Positions 26,781-35,840 of a stretch of 64,000 nucleotides of DNA are shown here, in pieces. Within the stretch, counting starts at the first letter, position 1. Each line of letters starts with the position of its first letter. A program made the translations under genes and the position numbers. This DNA comes from Bacteroidota bacterium (GTDB taxonomy: Bacteria > Bacteroidota > Ignavibacteria > UBA10030 > UBA6906). A model generated the notes under the pieces. That model worked only from the letters and a program-made list of their open reading frames with translations. It searched no databases and was not told the DNA's origin. The stretch spans positions 1 to 64,000 of the forward strand of contig JAHBUR010000010.1 in the NCBI GenBank assembly GCA_019637975.1, read 5' to 3'.

Positions 26781-27653
26781 TTACGGTCCTGTTACACTCT
26801 TGATAAGTCTGTTGAAGTAGCCGTCGCGGTTCAACTGTTCACTGACCATGCCGAAGCGCCGCTCGCGCTTCTGGTAGCTGCGGATTGCTTCGTAGAGTTC
26901 CTCGCGGCGAAAACCCGGCCACAGTTTGGCGGTGATGAACATTTCGGAATAGGCAAGCTGCCACAACAGGAAATTACTAATACGAAATTCTCCGCTCGTT
27001 CTTATCAACAAATCGGGGTCGGGAACGTTCCCAGTAGAGAGATACGACCCGATCAGTTCCTCGGAAATCTGCCCTTCGGCGAACTTGCCCGAATTCAGAT
27101 CGGCAACAATTCGCTTTACGGCCTCTGTAATATCCCACCGGCCGCTATAACTCAAGGCGAGAATCAGCGTGAGGCCCGTATTGTTTTTCGTCTTTGCGAT
27201 GTCGTCGATCAACTCGTTCTGGACTTCCGCGGGGAGCTTCGCAATATCGCCGATTGCCTGGATGCGGACGTTGTTCGTATGAAGCCGGTCCGTTTCGTCT
27301 TTCAGCGCCCGTAAAAGGAGCCGCATCAGCAGCGATACTTCTTCCTCCGGACGTTTCCAATTTTCGGTTGAAAAGGCGTACAAAGTAAGGTACTTCACGC
27401 CCAACTGGCCGCAGGCTTCAACGGTATCGCGGACGGATTCGACGCCTTCGTTGTGTCCGGCGATGCGCGGCATACCGCGTTTCTTGGCCCATCGGCCATT
27501 TCCGTCCATGATGATTGCTATGTGCCCCGGAATTTCGCCAGAACGTTTCAGCGCTTCCTGCAACTTCAAATCTTCGCCGGTCGCCTGCTGAGGTCCTTGA
27601 GACAAAGGTTGGAATCTCCCGTTGGAATAAAAATGAATCGCCGATTTATGCAA
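26781..27653 (-). CDS. uppS: isoprenyl (undecaprenyl diphosphate) synthase
   Basis: 290 residues. HIAIIMDGNGRWAKKRG carries the catalytic Asp of cis-prenyltransferases; GHNEGVESVRD, LTLYAFSTENWKRP, ALSYSGRWDI, DPDLLIRTSGEFRISNFLLW and FWPGFRRE-like motifs (LWPGFRREEL) follow. It makes the C55 lipid carrier for peptidoglycan and O-antigen. A 40-residue N-terminal extension precedes the usual start region; an internal start is possible. It heads the uppS-bamA-skp-skp-lpxD-lpxC/fabZ-lpxA envelope cluster. Confidence 0.96.
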   Translation of the reverse strand: MHKSAIHFYSNGRFQPLSQGPQQATGEDLKLQEALKRSGEIPGHIAIIMDGNGRWAKKRGMPRIAGHNEGVESVRDTVEACGQLGVKYLTLYAFSTENWKRPEEEVSLLMRLLLRALKDETDRLHTNNVRIQAIGDIAKLPAEVQNELIDDIAKTKNNTGLTLILALSYSGRWDITEAVKRIVADLNSGKFAEGQISEELIGSYLSTGNVPDPDLLIRTSGEFRISNFLLWQLAYSEMFITAKLWPGFRREELYEAIRSYQKRERRFGMVSEQLNRDGYFNRLIKSVTGP

Positions 27654-27768
27654 ATCGGCACAAAAATCTAACCTTATTCTGAAAGAAAGTCAAGGTAATG
27701 AAAATGGCACAACCGTTGCAAGAATGCAAGATTCTCTCGCTTCGATCAGCCACTTTGTCCGATTCACA

Positions 27769-29277
27769 TTACGCCGATGGGCGGAATTTGCTCTTTTTCT
27801 TCCGTTGCAGCATTTCCCCGAAGCTGCGTTTGTCCCAAATGCGCTTTTTCTCTTTGGAAGGCTGTTGCGACTGGAAGTTTGGTCGCTTGTACTTGCGCTG
27901 CGGGTACATTTGCCTTGACGTGTTGGTCACATTCGCCTGACTGAATGTGTCATCCCGGGATTCGTCAGTCTGACGTTCAACCTTTCGTCCTGAGACAGTC
28001 AGGCCCGACTCCTCAAGATTCTTAGATCGAGATGCGTGATTTCTTTGAGAAGTGAATTCCGACGCCCGTACGCGCCGCTGTTTGACGTTCGATACGCCGT
28101 AGGCATGCCTGCTCGTTGACGAGCGCTCAGCCTTTTCGTGCTGCGGCACATCCTCGATCTTTACTTTCACATACCCGATATCGTTGGCGCCTTTGAGTAC
28201 AATACTCCCCTTGTAAGTGAACAGTACCCGCTGAAAGAACCCGCGTTCTTCGCCTGTGGCAACGAGCGAAATGGCCTCACCCTTTTCACCGGCACGCGCC
28301 GTCCGCCCGATGCGGTGCGTGTACGTTTCAACATCGCGAGGAATTTCGTAATTGTAGACATGCGTAATATCGTCAATATGAAGCCCTCGCGCCGCCACAT
28401 CGGTTGCAACAAGTACATTGAATTTCTTCTGGCGGAATTCCGCTGTCACCCGTTCACGCTGGCCTTGGGTCATATCGCCGTTCAGACATCGTGCGTGAAC
28501 GCCTTCACGCGAAAGCTGTTTTGCAATCTTTGCCGTAATGTGCTTCCGGTTGCAGAAAACAAGAGCAAGATCGCGCTCGAATTTGAGGAGGTGAATGAGA
28601 AGATGAAGCTTCTGATCGGGAGTCGTTTGATAATACGTCTGACGCAAAAATTCCGGTTTCACGGAGGAAGCCATCTGTACGTGCTTCGGGTCTTTGAGAT
28701 ACTTCCTGCTCAGCGTGACAATTTCCTTCGCAAGAGTTGCGCTGAACATGAGCGTCTGGCGCTCCTTCGAAACCTTGTGCATGATGGTTTCGATATCCTT
28801 GATGAAGCCCATGTCGAGCATTCTATCCGCTTCATCCAGAACAAGCGTGGTAATCTTGTCGAGTTGCAGCATTCCTCTGTTCAGCAAGTCGATCAGGCGG
28901 CCCGGGGTTCCGACAATGATATTGGTTCGGGTGAGTTTCCGGGCTTGTTCTCTGATGGACATTCCGCCGTAGATGGGCGTTATGCCGAGATGTTTGCCGT
29001 GCGAGAATTTCACAAATTCCTGGGCTATCTGAACAGCAAGCTCACGCGTCGGACACACGACGAGCGTGTGCAATCCATCGCGCCGGTTAGTCCGTTCAAT
29101 AATTGGAATTGCAAAACTTAATGTTTTGCCCGAACCTGTTTCGGATTGTGCAATCACATCCCTGCCTTCAACAATAGCGGGGATGATTTCTTTTTGAATC
29201 GGTGTCGGCTCGGTGATGCCGCGTTGGTTTAGCAACGCAACCATCTCTTTGCTCAACTTCAATGATTCTGATTTCAT
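27769..29277 (-). CDS. DEAD-box RNA helicase (RhlE-like)
   Basis: About 502 residues from MKSESLKLSKEM (ATG at 29277); the frame extends to 29310. All core motifs are present: Q motif (GITEPTPIQKEIIP), SETGSGKT (motif I), PTRELA (Ia), TPGRLIDL (Ib), VLDEADRMLDMG (II), MFSATL (III), ARGLHIDD (V) and HRIGRTARAG (VI). The C-terminal ~120 residues are basic and low-complexity, ending KRKKKSKFRPSA, as expected for RNA tethering. It is probably involved in ribosome assembly or RNA decay at low temperature, in keeping with the adjacent cold-shock gene. Confidence 0.95.
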   Translation of the reverse strand: MKSESLKLSKEMVALLNQRGITEPTPIQKEIIPAIVEGRDVIAQSETGSGKTLSFAIPIIERTNRRDGLHTLVVCPTRELAVQIAQEFVKFSHGKHLGITPIYGGMSIREQARKLTRTNIIVGTPGRLIDLLNRGMLQLDKITTLVLDEADRMLDMGFIKDIETIMHKVSKERQTLMFSATLAKEIVTLSRKYLKDPKHVQMASSVKPEFLRQTYYQTTPDQKLHLLIHLLKFERDLALVFCNRKHITAKIAKQLSREGVHARCLNGDMTQGQRERVTAEFRQKKFNVLVATDVAARGLHIDDITHVYNYEIPRDVETYTHRIGRTARAGEKGEAISLVATGEERGFFQRVLFTYKGSIVLKGANDIGYVKVKIEDVPQHEKAERSSTSRHAYGVSNVKQRRVRASEFTSQRNHASRSKNLEESGLTVSGRKVERQTDESRDDTFSQANVTNTSRQMYPQRKYKRPNFQSQQPSKEKKRIWDKRSFGEMLQRKKKSKFRPSA

Positions 29278-29445
29278 GTAGTACTTTCTTGAAAATTGCC
29301 ACGTAGACACAAAGACATTCAGTTGTAGGCTGATCCGCCGAAGGCGGAAAAGGAGTGCGCAAAAGAGAAGCTTGGTTAAGGATGGATGACCTTACAATAG
29401 AACCTTGATGTCCCGGTGCCTTTGTGGCGAGCTTTTCTGCGCGGT

Positions 29446-29484
29446 CAAAAAGAAAATCCCGGTCTGCGGTTAAACAGACCGGGA
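29446..29484 (-). terminator. intrinsic terminator of the cold-shock gene
   Basis: Read on the minus strand, TCCCGGTCTG (29475-29484) pairs perfectly with CAGACCGGGA (29457-29466) around an 8-base loop, and TTTTCTTTTTG follows. It begins 29 bp after the cspA-like stop codon and separates it from the helicase gene. Confidence 0.9.
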
Positions 29485-29512
29485 CTTCTGTTCAGCGAGT
29501 GTGGACTTGCTG

Positions 29513-29713
29513 TTAGATTTTGCTGACGTTTGACGCCTGAAGGCCTTTCGGGCCTTTCTCGACATCGAACTCAACCTGGTCACCTTCATTCAGGTTCTTG
29601 TAGCCGTCGCCGGCAATTGCCTTGTAGTGAACAAACACATCTTCACCACCGGCACGCTGAATGAAACCGAAGCCTTTTGCTCCGTTGAACCATTTTACTG
29701 TCCCTTTTTCCAT
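29513..29713 (-). CDS. cspA: cold-shock domain protein
   Basis: 66 residues, a single cold-shock domain. [13 protein letters not shown] carries RNP1 and [12 protein letters not shown]2; [20 protein letters not shown] completes the OB fold. It binds single-stranded RNA/DNA and acts as an RNA chaperone or antiterminator. AAGGAA sits 7-12 bases before the ATG. The leader contains a short perfect palindrome (TCCGCT/AGCGGA, 29746-29760). It is monocistronic, with a strong terminator behind it. Confidence 0.97.
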   Translation of the reverse strand: MEKGTVKWFNGAKGFGFIQRAGGEDVFVHYKAIAGDGYKNLNEGDQVEFDVEKGPKGLQASNVSKI

Positions 29714-30036
29714 TGGAAAAGGTTCCTTCTGTTGTGTGAAACAAATCCGCTGTCAGCGGACACGATACGATACAGCCAGCTTTGTGTGCCTTTTCCCGAA
29801 GGGATGCCCGTAGGCAAAACAGAAAATCGCAGCCGTCGTTACGTCACGGTTGCGATTGCTGCTTTGTTTCTGAAAGCGAAACCTGTTCTGATGGAATCGA
29901 ACAGTAAAAGCTCAACAACGATGTACTGTTTTTGACGCACACATGATAGCGTAAACGCGGGCCAATAGCAACAACTATTTTGTGAATTGTGATTAACAAT
30001 ACGAGAAAGACGCGTACTGCGTCGATTTCGCCAAGT
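29714..30036 (-). other. intergenic region between oadB-like gene and cold-shock gene
   Basis: 323 bp without a convincing gene. It holds the untranslated leader of the cold-shock gene with a 6-bp palindromic hairpin (29746-29760) near the ribosome-binding site, and the terminator of the decarboxylase operon at 29813-29857. No protein-like frame was seen. A cold-shock promoter must lie between 29760 and 29813 but no confident boxes were found. Confidence 0.6.
29813..29857 (-). terminator. intrinsic terminator of the methylmalonyl-CoA decarboxylase operon
   Basis: On the minus strand AATCGCAACCGT (29846-29857) pairs with ACGGCTGCGATT (29825-29836), 12 bp with one G-U, around a 9-base loop, followed by TTCTGTTTTGCC. 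It lies about 180 bp after the stop of the decarboxylase beta subunit and is oriented to end that transcript. Confidence 0.7.
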
Positions 30037-31167
30037 CTATCCCAGAATCGCCAGCAAAATTCCCGCTGCAATCGCTGTCCCGACAACGCCCGCCACGTTC
30101 GGTCCCATCGCGTGCATCAGCAAATAGTTCTGCGGATTATACTCCTGCCCGACATTATGTGAGACACGGGCCGCCATCGGCACGGCGGAAACGCCGGCTG
30201 ACCCGATCAGCGGATTCACTTTCCCTCCGGTCACTTTGTACATCAGCTTGCCAACCAACAGTCCGCCGATCGTGGAAAAACTGAATGCGACCACGCCGAG
30301 TGAGAGAATCTTCAAGGTATCCCATCGTAGAAACACATCAGCCGCCATGGTCATACCGACGCAGGTTCCAAGAAAGAACGTGACAATGTTAATCAACTCA
30401 TTCTGCGCCATGTTTGTGAGGCGTTCGACTACGCCACTCTCTTTCAACAAATTTCCTCCCATCAACATGGCAAGCAACGGGGCTGCAGGCGGAACAATGA
30501 ACACCCCGACAACCGTCACGGCGAGCGGAAAGATGATTTTGATTTTCTTGGAGACGGGTTTGGGCGTTTCCATCACCACAAGTCTTTCCTTCTCATTCGT
30601 GATCCATCGCATGAGAGGAGGCTGAATCAGCGGAACAAGCGCCATGTAGGAATAGGCAGAAACCGCAATGGGCCCGAGCAAATGCGGGGCAAGCTTGAGT
30701 GAGAGATAAATCGCCGTCGGCCCGTCCGCTCCGCCGATGATGCCAATTGCTGCCGCCTCTTTCAGACTGAATCCGAGAGCAACAGCAGTGAACAACGCCG
30801 TAAACACGCCAAACTGTGCCGCCGCCCCAAGCAGAAATGTTTTGGGATTCGCGAGCAGAGGGCCAAAATCCGTCATTGCTCCGATGCCGAGGAAAATCAG
30901 CGGGGGGAAAATCTCCAGCTCAATTCCTTTAGAGATATAATAGTACAACCCGCCAATCTCCTCACCGTGCGGCGCGGCAAGGAGTCCGCTTCCGGGCAAG
31001 TTGGCAAGAAATGCGCCGAAGCCGATAGGCAGCAGCAATAATGGTTCAAAGCCATGACGAATCGCGAGATAAATGAGTAGCGATGCAATGGCAAGCATCG
31101 CCATCTGGCCTCCTGTCAACTGCCAGAAGCCCATGCCGAGAACGAATTTTTCCAGATGGTCTAACAT
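30037..31167 (-). CDS. Na+-translocating decarboxylase beta subunit
   Basis: 376 residues and about nine to ten membrane segments. GIIGGADGPTAIYLS contains the conserved Asp of the Na+ channel region; LMLGNLLKESG-like (LMGGNLLKESGVVERL), NEKERLVVME, GKLMYKVTGGKVNPLIGSAG and HAMGPNVAGVVGTAIAAG are further OadB-family blocks. The subunit couples decarboxylation of carboxybiotin to export of two Na+. With the biotin carrier, gamma and alpha subunits upstream it forms a methylmalonyl-CoA decarboxylase (oxaloacetate type less likely because of the neighbouring epimerase and the CoA-type alpha subunit). Confidence 0.93.
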   Translation of the reverse strand: MLDHLEKFVLGMGFWQLTGGQMAMLAIASLLIYLAIRHGFEPLLLLPIGFGAFLANLPGSGLLAAPHGEEIGGLYYYISKGIELEIFPPLIFLGIGAMTDFGPLLANPKTFLLGAAAQFGVFTALFTAVALGFSLKEAAAIGIIGGADGPTAIYLSLKLAPHLLGPIAVSAYSYMALVPLIQPPLMRWITNEKERLVVMETPKPVSKKIKIIFPLAVTVVGVFIVPPAAPLLAMLMGGNLLKESGVVERLTNMAQNELINIVTFFLGTCVGMTMAADVFLRWDTLKILSLGVVAFSFSTIGGLLVGKLMYKVTGGKVNPLIGSAGVSAVPMAARVSHNVGQEYNPQNYLLMHAMGPNVAGVVGTAIAAGILLAILG

Positions 31168-31179
31168 CGAGGTCCCGGG

Positions 31180-31572
31180 CTATTCAAAGGTCAGCAATAC
31201 ACGCCCGGCTTCAATCGTGTCGTTCACTTTTACTTTTATGGATTTGATTTTTCCTGTTTGCGGCGAAGCAATGTTGGTTTTCATCTTCATCGCTTCAAGA
31301 ACAAAAAGAACATCGTTCACTTTCACGCTCTGTCCTTCCTTCACAGGAATTTCGAGGACAACGCCGTTGATGGGTGAAGTAAGCGATTTCTTATCACCGG
31401 CACTCGGCTTTGTCTTTGCCGGCAGTGGCGTCGTCACTGGAGTGACATAGCTGTCCATCGTTCGGACAGGAGGGCGAAACGGCGGCTGAGCCTGAATCAC
31501 ATCGTCATCCTGCACAACTTCCACGTCAACTTCATAACGCTTGCCGTTTACGGTGATCAGGAGTTTTTTCAT
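31180..31572 (-). CDS. biotin carboxyl carrier subunit of the decarboxylase
   Basis: 130 residues. An N-terminal beta segment (MKKLLITVNGKRYEVDVEVV) is followed by a Pro/Thr-rich linker (about 28-60) and a biotinyl domain with EAMKM at 93-97, so Lys96 is the biotinylation site. The carrier shuttles the carboxyl group from the alpha subunit to the membrane beta subunit. It is 12 bp from the beta subunit and 3 bp from the gamma subunit gene. Confidence 0.93.
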   Translation of the reverse strand: MKKLLITVNGKRYEVDVEVVQDDDVIQAQPPFRPPVRTMDSYVTPVTTPLPAKTKPSAGDKKSLTSPINGVVLEIPVKEGQSVKVNDVLFVLEAMKMKTNIASPQTGKIKSIKVKVNDTIEAGRVLLTFE

Positions 31573-31575
31573 GAT

Positions 31576-31926
31576 TTATGATTTCCTTTTTGAAATTGCG
31601 TGTGATGCCATCACATTCAGTCTTCCGGTTACAGCCCATGAGGCACCGGCAGTTTTCTGATTGAGGAACTGGACTTTCTTCACAACAACACTTTTGTGAA
31701 GCGCCGTCGCGGCAGCGGCCGAAAGCAGGGCGATCAACTCGTCGTTGATCTCATCCTCCACCTGATGCGACTCCACCTTTTCCGCATATCTTCTGATTTT
31801 CCACTTGTTCAACTTTTCATCCGCCCAGCGAAAAAACCAGATCATCCCTGCAAGAAACACGAGAGACGTGAATACGCCCGTCATTCCGACAAGCATGACG
31901 AGAAGGCTTTCGAGTATTTTTTCCAT
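31576..31926 (-). CDS. OadG-family decarboxylase gamma subunit
   Basis: 116 residues with a single N-terminal transmembrane helix (SLLVMLVGMTGVFTSLVFLAGMIWFF), then a charged cytoplasmic region with IRRYAEKVE and DELIALLSAAAATALHK. This layout matches the small gamma subunit that anchors the complex and stabilises it; sequence conservation in this family is weak, so the call leans on position between alpha and biotin-carrier genes. Confidence 0.82.
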   Translation of the reverse strand: MEKILESLLVMLVGMTGVFTSLVFLAGMIWFFRWADEKLNKWKIRRYAEKVESHQVEDEINDELIALLSAAAATALHKSVVVKKVQFLNQKTAGASWAVTGRLNVMASHAISKRKS

Positions 31927-31945
31927 TCTTAGCTGTGAGAGAGAT

Positions 31946-33499
31946 CTACAAGGGAATCAACCCGTGTTTCTTCTGCGGGCGCAAATCACGCTTGCTGCGC
32001 AACGATTCGAGCGCAACGGCGAGATATGCCCGCGTTTTCTTCGGCTCGATTACTGCGTCAACCAGCCCTTTGCCTGCGGCCATGTACGGCGTCGAGAATT
32101 CTTCTTGATATTTTTCTATCAGTTCGCGGCGTTTTGCCTTCGGGTCGGGGGCGTTCTTGATCTCATTTCTAAACAGAACACTCACAGCGCCCTCGGCTCC
32201 CATCACCGCAATCTCCGCCGTCGGCCACGCGGCAACGCGGTCGGCACCGAGACTCTTTGCACACATGGCGAGATATGCCCCGCCGTATGCCTTGCGGACG
32301 ACAATCGAGATTTTGGGAACGGTTGCCGCAGAGAAGGAGAATAACATCTTTGCGCCGTGACGGATGATGCCGCCGAACTCCTGTTCGACACCCGGCAGAA
32401 ATCCCGGCACATCCACAACACTGATGAGCGGAATGTTGAATGCGTTGCAGAAACGGATGAACCGCGAGGCTTTGTCCGATGCATCAATGTCTATTGCGCC
32501 GAATTTTTCAATCGGCTGATTTGCGACGATGCCGACAACCCGTCCGTTCATTCGCGCAAACGCCACGATGATGTTCTTCGCGTAGTGGCCGTGAACCTCG
32601 AAGATCGTGTGCGGGTCAAAGACGCGATGCAGAATGTCGAACATATTGTAGGGGTCGCGGGGATCGTCGGGAACAATCCTGTTCAACTCTTCGTCCTCAA
32701 TCATCAGCAGTTCGCCGCTGCTGTGCGATGGAGGATCCTCCGTATTGTTGGCGGGAAGATAACTGAGCAAGGTTTGGGCAATTTCGATTGCGTCGGCATC
32801 GTCGCGGGCAATAAAATGAACGTTGCCGCTTGTCGCCGCCTGCACCAACGCGCCGCCAAGTTCCTCGGCAGTAATTTCTTCGCCGGTTGCCTGCTTGATC
32901 ACTTCCGGTCCGGCGATGAACATTTGGCCGGTATCTTTCACCATAATGATGAAATCCATCAACGCCGGTGAATATGCCGCGCCGCCTGCGCATGGCCCTG
33001 CAATAATAGAAATCTGCGGAACAACGCCGGAGAGAAGTGTATTGTAGTAGAAGATGCGTCCGTAGCCGCGTAACGAGTCAACTCCCTCCTGAATACGTGC
33101 CCCGCCACTATCATTGATGGCTATGTACGGAGCGCCGGCCTTAAGAGCCATGTCCATAATTTCACAGATCTTCTTCGCGTGTACGCCGCCGACACTTCCC
33201 CCCATCACCGTAAAATCCTGGGATGAGGCGTACACAAGTCTGCCGCCGATTGCGCCGAGCCCTGTCACGACGCCGTCTGCGGGGATATCTTTTCCCGCCA
33301 TCCCGAACGACGTGGCATTGTGTCGCGCAAAACGGAATAACTCATCGTAAAAGCCGTTGTCGTATAACAAATGCATCCGTTCATGCGCCGTCATCTTGTT
33401 CAACTTGTGCTGCGTCTCGATTTTGTCGAGGCCGCCGCCGAGATTGACTTGCGCGTTTTTCTTTTTGAGAAGTTCAAGTTTTTCAGCTACAGTCAACAT
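31946..33499 (-). CDS. mmdA: methylmalonyl-CoA decarboxylase alpha subunit / acyl-CoA carboxylase beta
   Basis: 517 residues, carboxyltransferase fold. INDSGGARIQEGVDSL, GPCAGGAAYSPALMDFIIMV, GPEVIKQATGEEI, VDVPGFLPGVEQE and AYGGAYLAMCAKSLGADRVAAWP are the N- and C-domain oxyanion and CoA/biotin-binding blocks of the PccB/MmdA family. In this context it moves the carboxyl group of (S)-methylmalonyl-CoA to biotin on the adjacent carrier. It could also serve as the beta subunit of propionyl-CoA carboxylase if a biotin carboxylase exists elsewhere. Confidence 0.92.
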   Translation of the reverse strand: MLTVAEKLELLKKKNAQVNLGGGLDKIETQHKLNKMTAHERMHLLYDNGFYDELFRFARHNATSFGMAGKDIPADGVVTGLGAIGGRLVYASSQDFTVMGGSVGGVHAKKICEIMDMALKAGAPYIAINDSGGARIQEGVDSLRGYGRIFYYNTLLSGVVPQISIIAGPCAGGAAYSPALMDFIIMVKDTGQMFIAGPEVIKQATGEEITAEELGGALVQAATSGNVHFIARDDADAIEIAQTLLSYLPANNTEDPPSHSSGELLMIEDEELNRIVPDDPRDPYNMFDILHRVFDPHTIFEVHGHYAKNIIVAFARMNGRVVGIVANQPIEKFGAIDIDASDKASRFIRFCNAFNIPLISVVDVPGFLPGVEQEFGGIIRHGAKMLFSFSAATVPKISIVVRKAYGGAYLAMCAKSLGADRVAAWPTAEIAVMGAEGAVSVLFRNEIKNAPDPKAKRRELIEKYQEEFSTPYMAAGKGLVDAVIEPKKTRAYLAVALESLRSKRDLRPQKKHGLIPL

Positions 33500-33511
33500 A
33501 TCAATTCCGAT

Positions 33512-33922
33512 TCATGGTTTTTCGCACAATTCCGTCAGCACGCCGCCGGTGGATTTCGGATGGAGAAAGGCAATATGCAATCCCTCCGCCCCTTTGCGCG
33601 GCTGCTTGTCGATCAGTTGAACCCCCTTGGATTCAATTTCGTTCAATGCCTGTTGAAGTCCGTTCACCGCGAATGCAATGTGATGAATACCCTCTCCCTT
33701 TTTCTCGATGAATTTCCCGATCGGGCCTTCGGGGTCGGTGGTTTCCAGCAGTTCAATTTTCGTTTCGCCGACCATAAAGAACGCCGTCTTCACTTTCTGA
33801 TCTTTCACTTCTTCAATTGCGTAGCATTTCAGGCCGAGCACTTCTTCATAGTATTTGATGGCGGCATCCAGGTTTTTTACTGCAATGCCGATATGTTCGA
33901 TGTGAGTAGGTTTCATTTTCAT
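33512..33922 (-). CDS. mce: methylmalonyl-CoA epimerase
   Basis: 136 residues, VOC fold. IEHIGIAVKNLDAAIKYYEE gives the first metal His, ETKIELLE a Glu ligand, and GIHHIAFAVNGLQQAL the second His, ending STGGVLTELCE; all as in Mce. It interconverts (R)- and (S)-methylmalonyl-CoA, linking methylmalonyl-CoA mutase to the decarboxylase encoded immediately downstream (12 bp). It is the first gene of that operon and supports the methylmalonyl-CoA substrate assignment. Confidence 0.94.
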   Translation of the reverse strand: MKMKPTHIEHIGIAVKNLDAAIKYYEEVLGLKCYAIEEVKDQKVKTAFFMVGETKIELLETTDPEGPIGKFIEKKGEGIHHIAFAVNGLQQALNEIESKGVQLIDKQPRKGAEGLHIAFLHPKSTGGVLTELCEKP

Positions 33923-34124
33923 GCCTTCCGGGTCAGACCACGCGGGATTCTCATCATAATGTGAGATGGTGTTGAAAAGTTCAGCGCTTAGTACAGGCTT
34001 TCTCCCTCGTCAATCTCAACATTCATACCAAGCCTGTTTCCTCGATTCGGGAAGATGCTACAAGATAGCATTCTCAGGGATGAGAAAGAAGCAGATGAAA
34101 TGGGAAACTGCAACACCCGCAGGG

Positions 34125-35816
34125 TCAGAACCGTTGCGTGAACGTCACCGAGCCGACGTATTCGTTGAACTTAAGATTGGAAAGCGAGCCGCCGTTGAAG
34201 TTCGTCATCCCGAAACTGAGTCCGACCACCGATGATTGTGTCAACTGGTAGTTTGATGCGATCGTGTTGCGAATTGATGTGCTTGACTTCACAAACGAGG
34301 CACTGGATGCGAGAGTGGTAATGAGCTTGTTTTCGATTGCGCGGTTCTGGACGGCAAGCCCGTATGTTTGCGTTGTCTGACTGCCGAATGAACCAAGATT
34401 GTAATGTACAACGCCCGCAGTAGGCGAGACTGTGAACGATATTCCAAGCGGGATCACCGTACCTAACGTTGCCGAATGCGTCGTTGATTTCATCCCTGCA
34501 CGCAACGGAGAATCATCGCCCGATTGTTGGTAGATGTAGGCGAAGGTCACAGCCTGCAGAAAGGAACCCGGCGTAAACACGAAAATCTGATTCGTGCCGA
34601 GTGTCAAACTGGAGAAAGCAACACGCGTCGTGTCGTTCGGCGAGCCGTTGTCCATATTCAAATAGTTGGCAAGAATGTTGGAAGTCCAAAGCGACGCGGG
34701 GCGGAACGTCACATTCGACGTGTACATGTTTCTGACCGTTGTAAACGTTTTTTGGTTCAGAAGATTATCGTTTTGGCGCGTGTAGCTGACCGCCACCGAC
34801 CAATCAGCAATTCTGAAAGAAGGAGCAATCAGAAACTCTTGCTGATCATTCAACAGATATGCCGTTCCGAGCGAGTTGTATCCCGACCCGATGTATTTGT
34901 ATCCCCCTTTCACATTCACATTCCCGACATCGACAATCATCTCGGATGTTACCGCAACATCAATATTCGATGTGACGTTTGCGCGATACAGCTTGTTGAT
35001 CGGGCTGGGAATTTTCAGCGTCGTATCGGCGGTAACACGCATATCCCGCGTGAACAATCCGACCGTTGCATCCGTTTTCCATTGAATCGTGTTCTCGAAG
35101 AGTTTGAGATTTGCCAGAATGCCGGCGACGAGGTTCTCCTGCGGCGTGACTTCGAATCTCCGCGGAGGAGTGAGAGATGGATTGGATGAGTCGATAGCAA
35201 CCGTTTGACTGCTTGCAGGAAGTGATGAAATCTCATCCCTTACGCGGAGAAACAGAAGATCAACATATCCGCCCGCTTCGGTTCCTATACCGATTTTGCC
35301 GCCGTAAAGGTAGCGGTCGAATGCGCCGTTGTCGGCACCTCCGCCAACCGCCCGCTTCGTGAATCCTCCGATGGCAGATAGTCTGAAAATTCCGGGATTG
35401 ATATTGAACGCACCGCCGCGAATCATAATGCCGTTCAATGTATAATCCGAATACGTTTCGCTAAAATCTCCAACGTGGGCATTCCCCCACTTCCACGTGG
35501 GATGAAGTCCAAGTTGGTTGATGTTCTGCCGTGCCGCCGTTCCTTCGGTGGAGAGGAGAATGTCAAAGTTGAGAGAAAGAGCGTCAAAGAAGGTCAACGT
35601 CGGGCGGATAAACAGCCGCCCTGTTGTTGACGGACGGCGGCGATCCTGTCCGTTGATGCTGTACCATTCGCCGTACGTGCCGATTTCGCCTCCTAACTTC
35701 ACCGCCCGTTCGAGAAATGTTGAGGAGTCCGGCGGTGATTGCGTGTGGGCAGTTGACGTGATCAATGCAAGCACGAGTGTGACTGCAATTCCCCCCGCTA
35801 TTCGATATTGAGCCAT
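34125..35816 (-). CDS. outer-membrane beta-barrel protein, unknown function
   Basis: 563 residues with signal peptide ending TSTAHTQ. The mature protein is a succession of alternating strands with Gly/aromatic turns (GRLFIRPTLTFFD, YGGKIGIGTEAGGYVDLLFL, VNVKGGYKYIGSG, WSVAVSYTRQNDN, GLSFGMTNFNGG) and ends in an aromatic residue (FTQRF), the usual outer-membrane barrel signature. It is the last of three same-strand genes, 24 bp after the fibronectin-III-like gene. No specific family recognised. Confidence 0.8.
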   Translation of the reverse strand: MAQYRIAGGIAVTLVLALITSTAHTQSPPDSSTFLERAVKLGGEIGTYGEWYSINGQDRRRPSTTGRLFIRPTLTFFDALSLNFDILLSTEGTAARQNINQLGLHPTWKWGNAHVGDFSETYSDYTLNGIMIRGGAFNINPGIFRLSAIGGFTKRAVGGGADNGAFDRYLYGGKIGIGTEAGGYVDLLFLRVRDEISSLPASSQTVAIDSSNPSLTPPRRFEVTPQENLVAGILANLKLFENTIQWKTDATVGLFTRDMRVTADTTLKIPSPINKLYRANVTSNIDVAVTSEMIVDVGNVNVKGGYKYIGSGYNSLGTAYLLNDQQEFLIAPSFRIADWSVAVSYTRQNDNLLNQKTFTTVRNMYTSNVTFRPASLWTSNILANYLNMDNGSPNDTTRVAFSSLTLGTNQIFVFTPGSFLQAVTFAYIYQQSGDDSPLRAGMKSTTHSATLGTVIPLGISFTVSPTAGVVHYNLGSFGSQTTQTYGLAVQNRAIENKLITTLASSASFVKSSTSIRNTIASNYQLTQSSVVGLSFGMTNFNGGSLSNLKFNEYVGSVTFTQRF

Positions 35817-35840
35817 GACGTCCTTTCCTCGCGGTGGAAT

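Noticed and set aside
28138-29121. Plus-strand open frame (327 codons) opposite the DEAD-box helicase
   Set aside because: Codon shadow of a helicase gene containing all core motifs on the minus strand.
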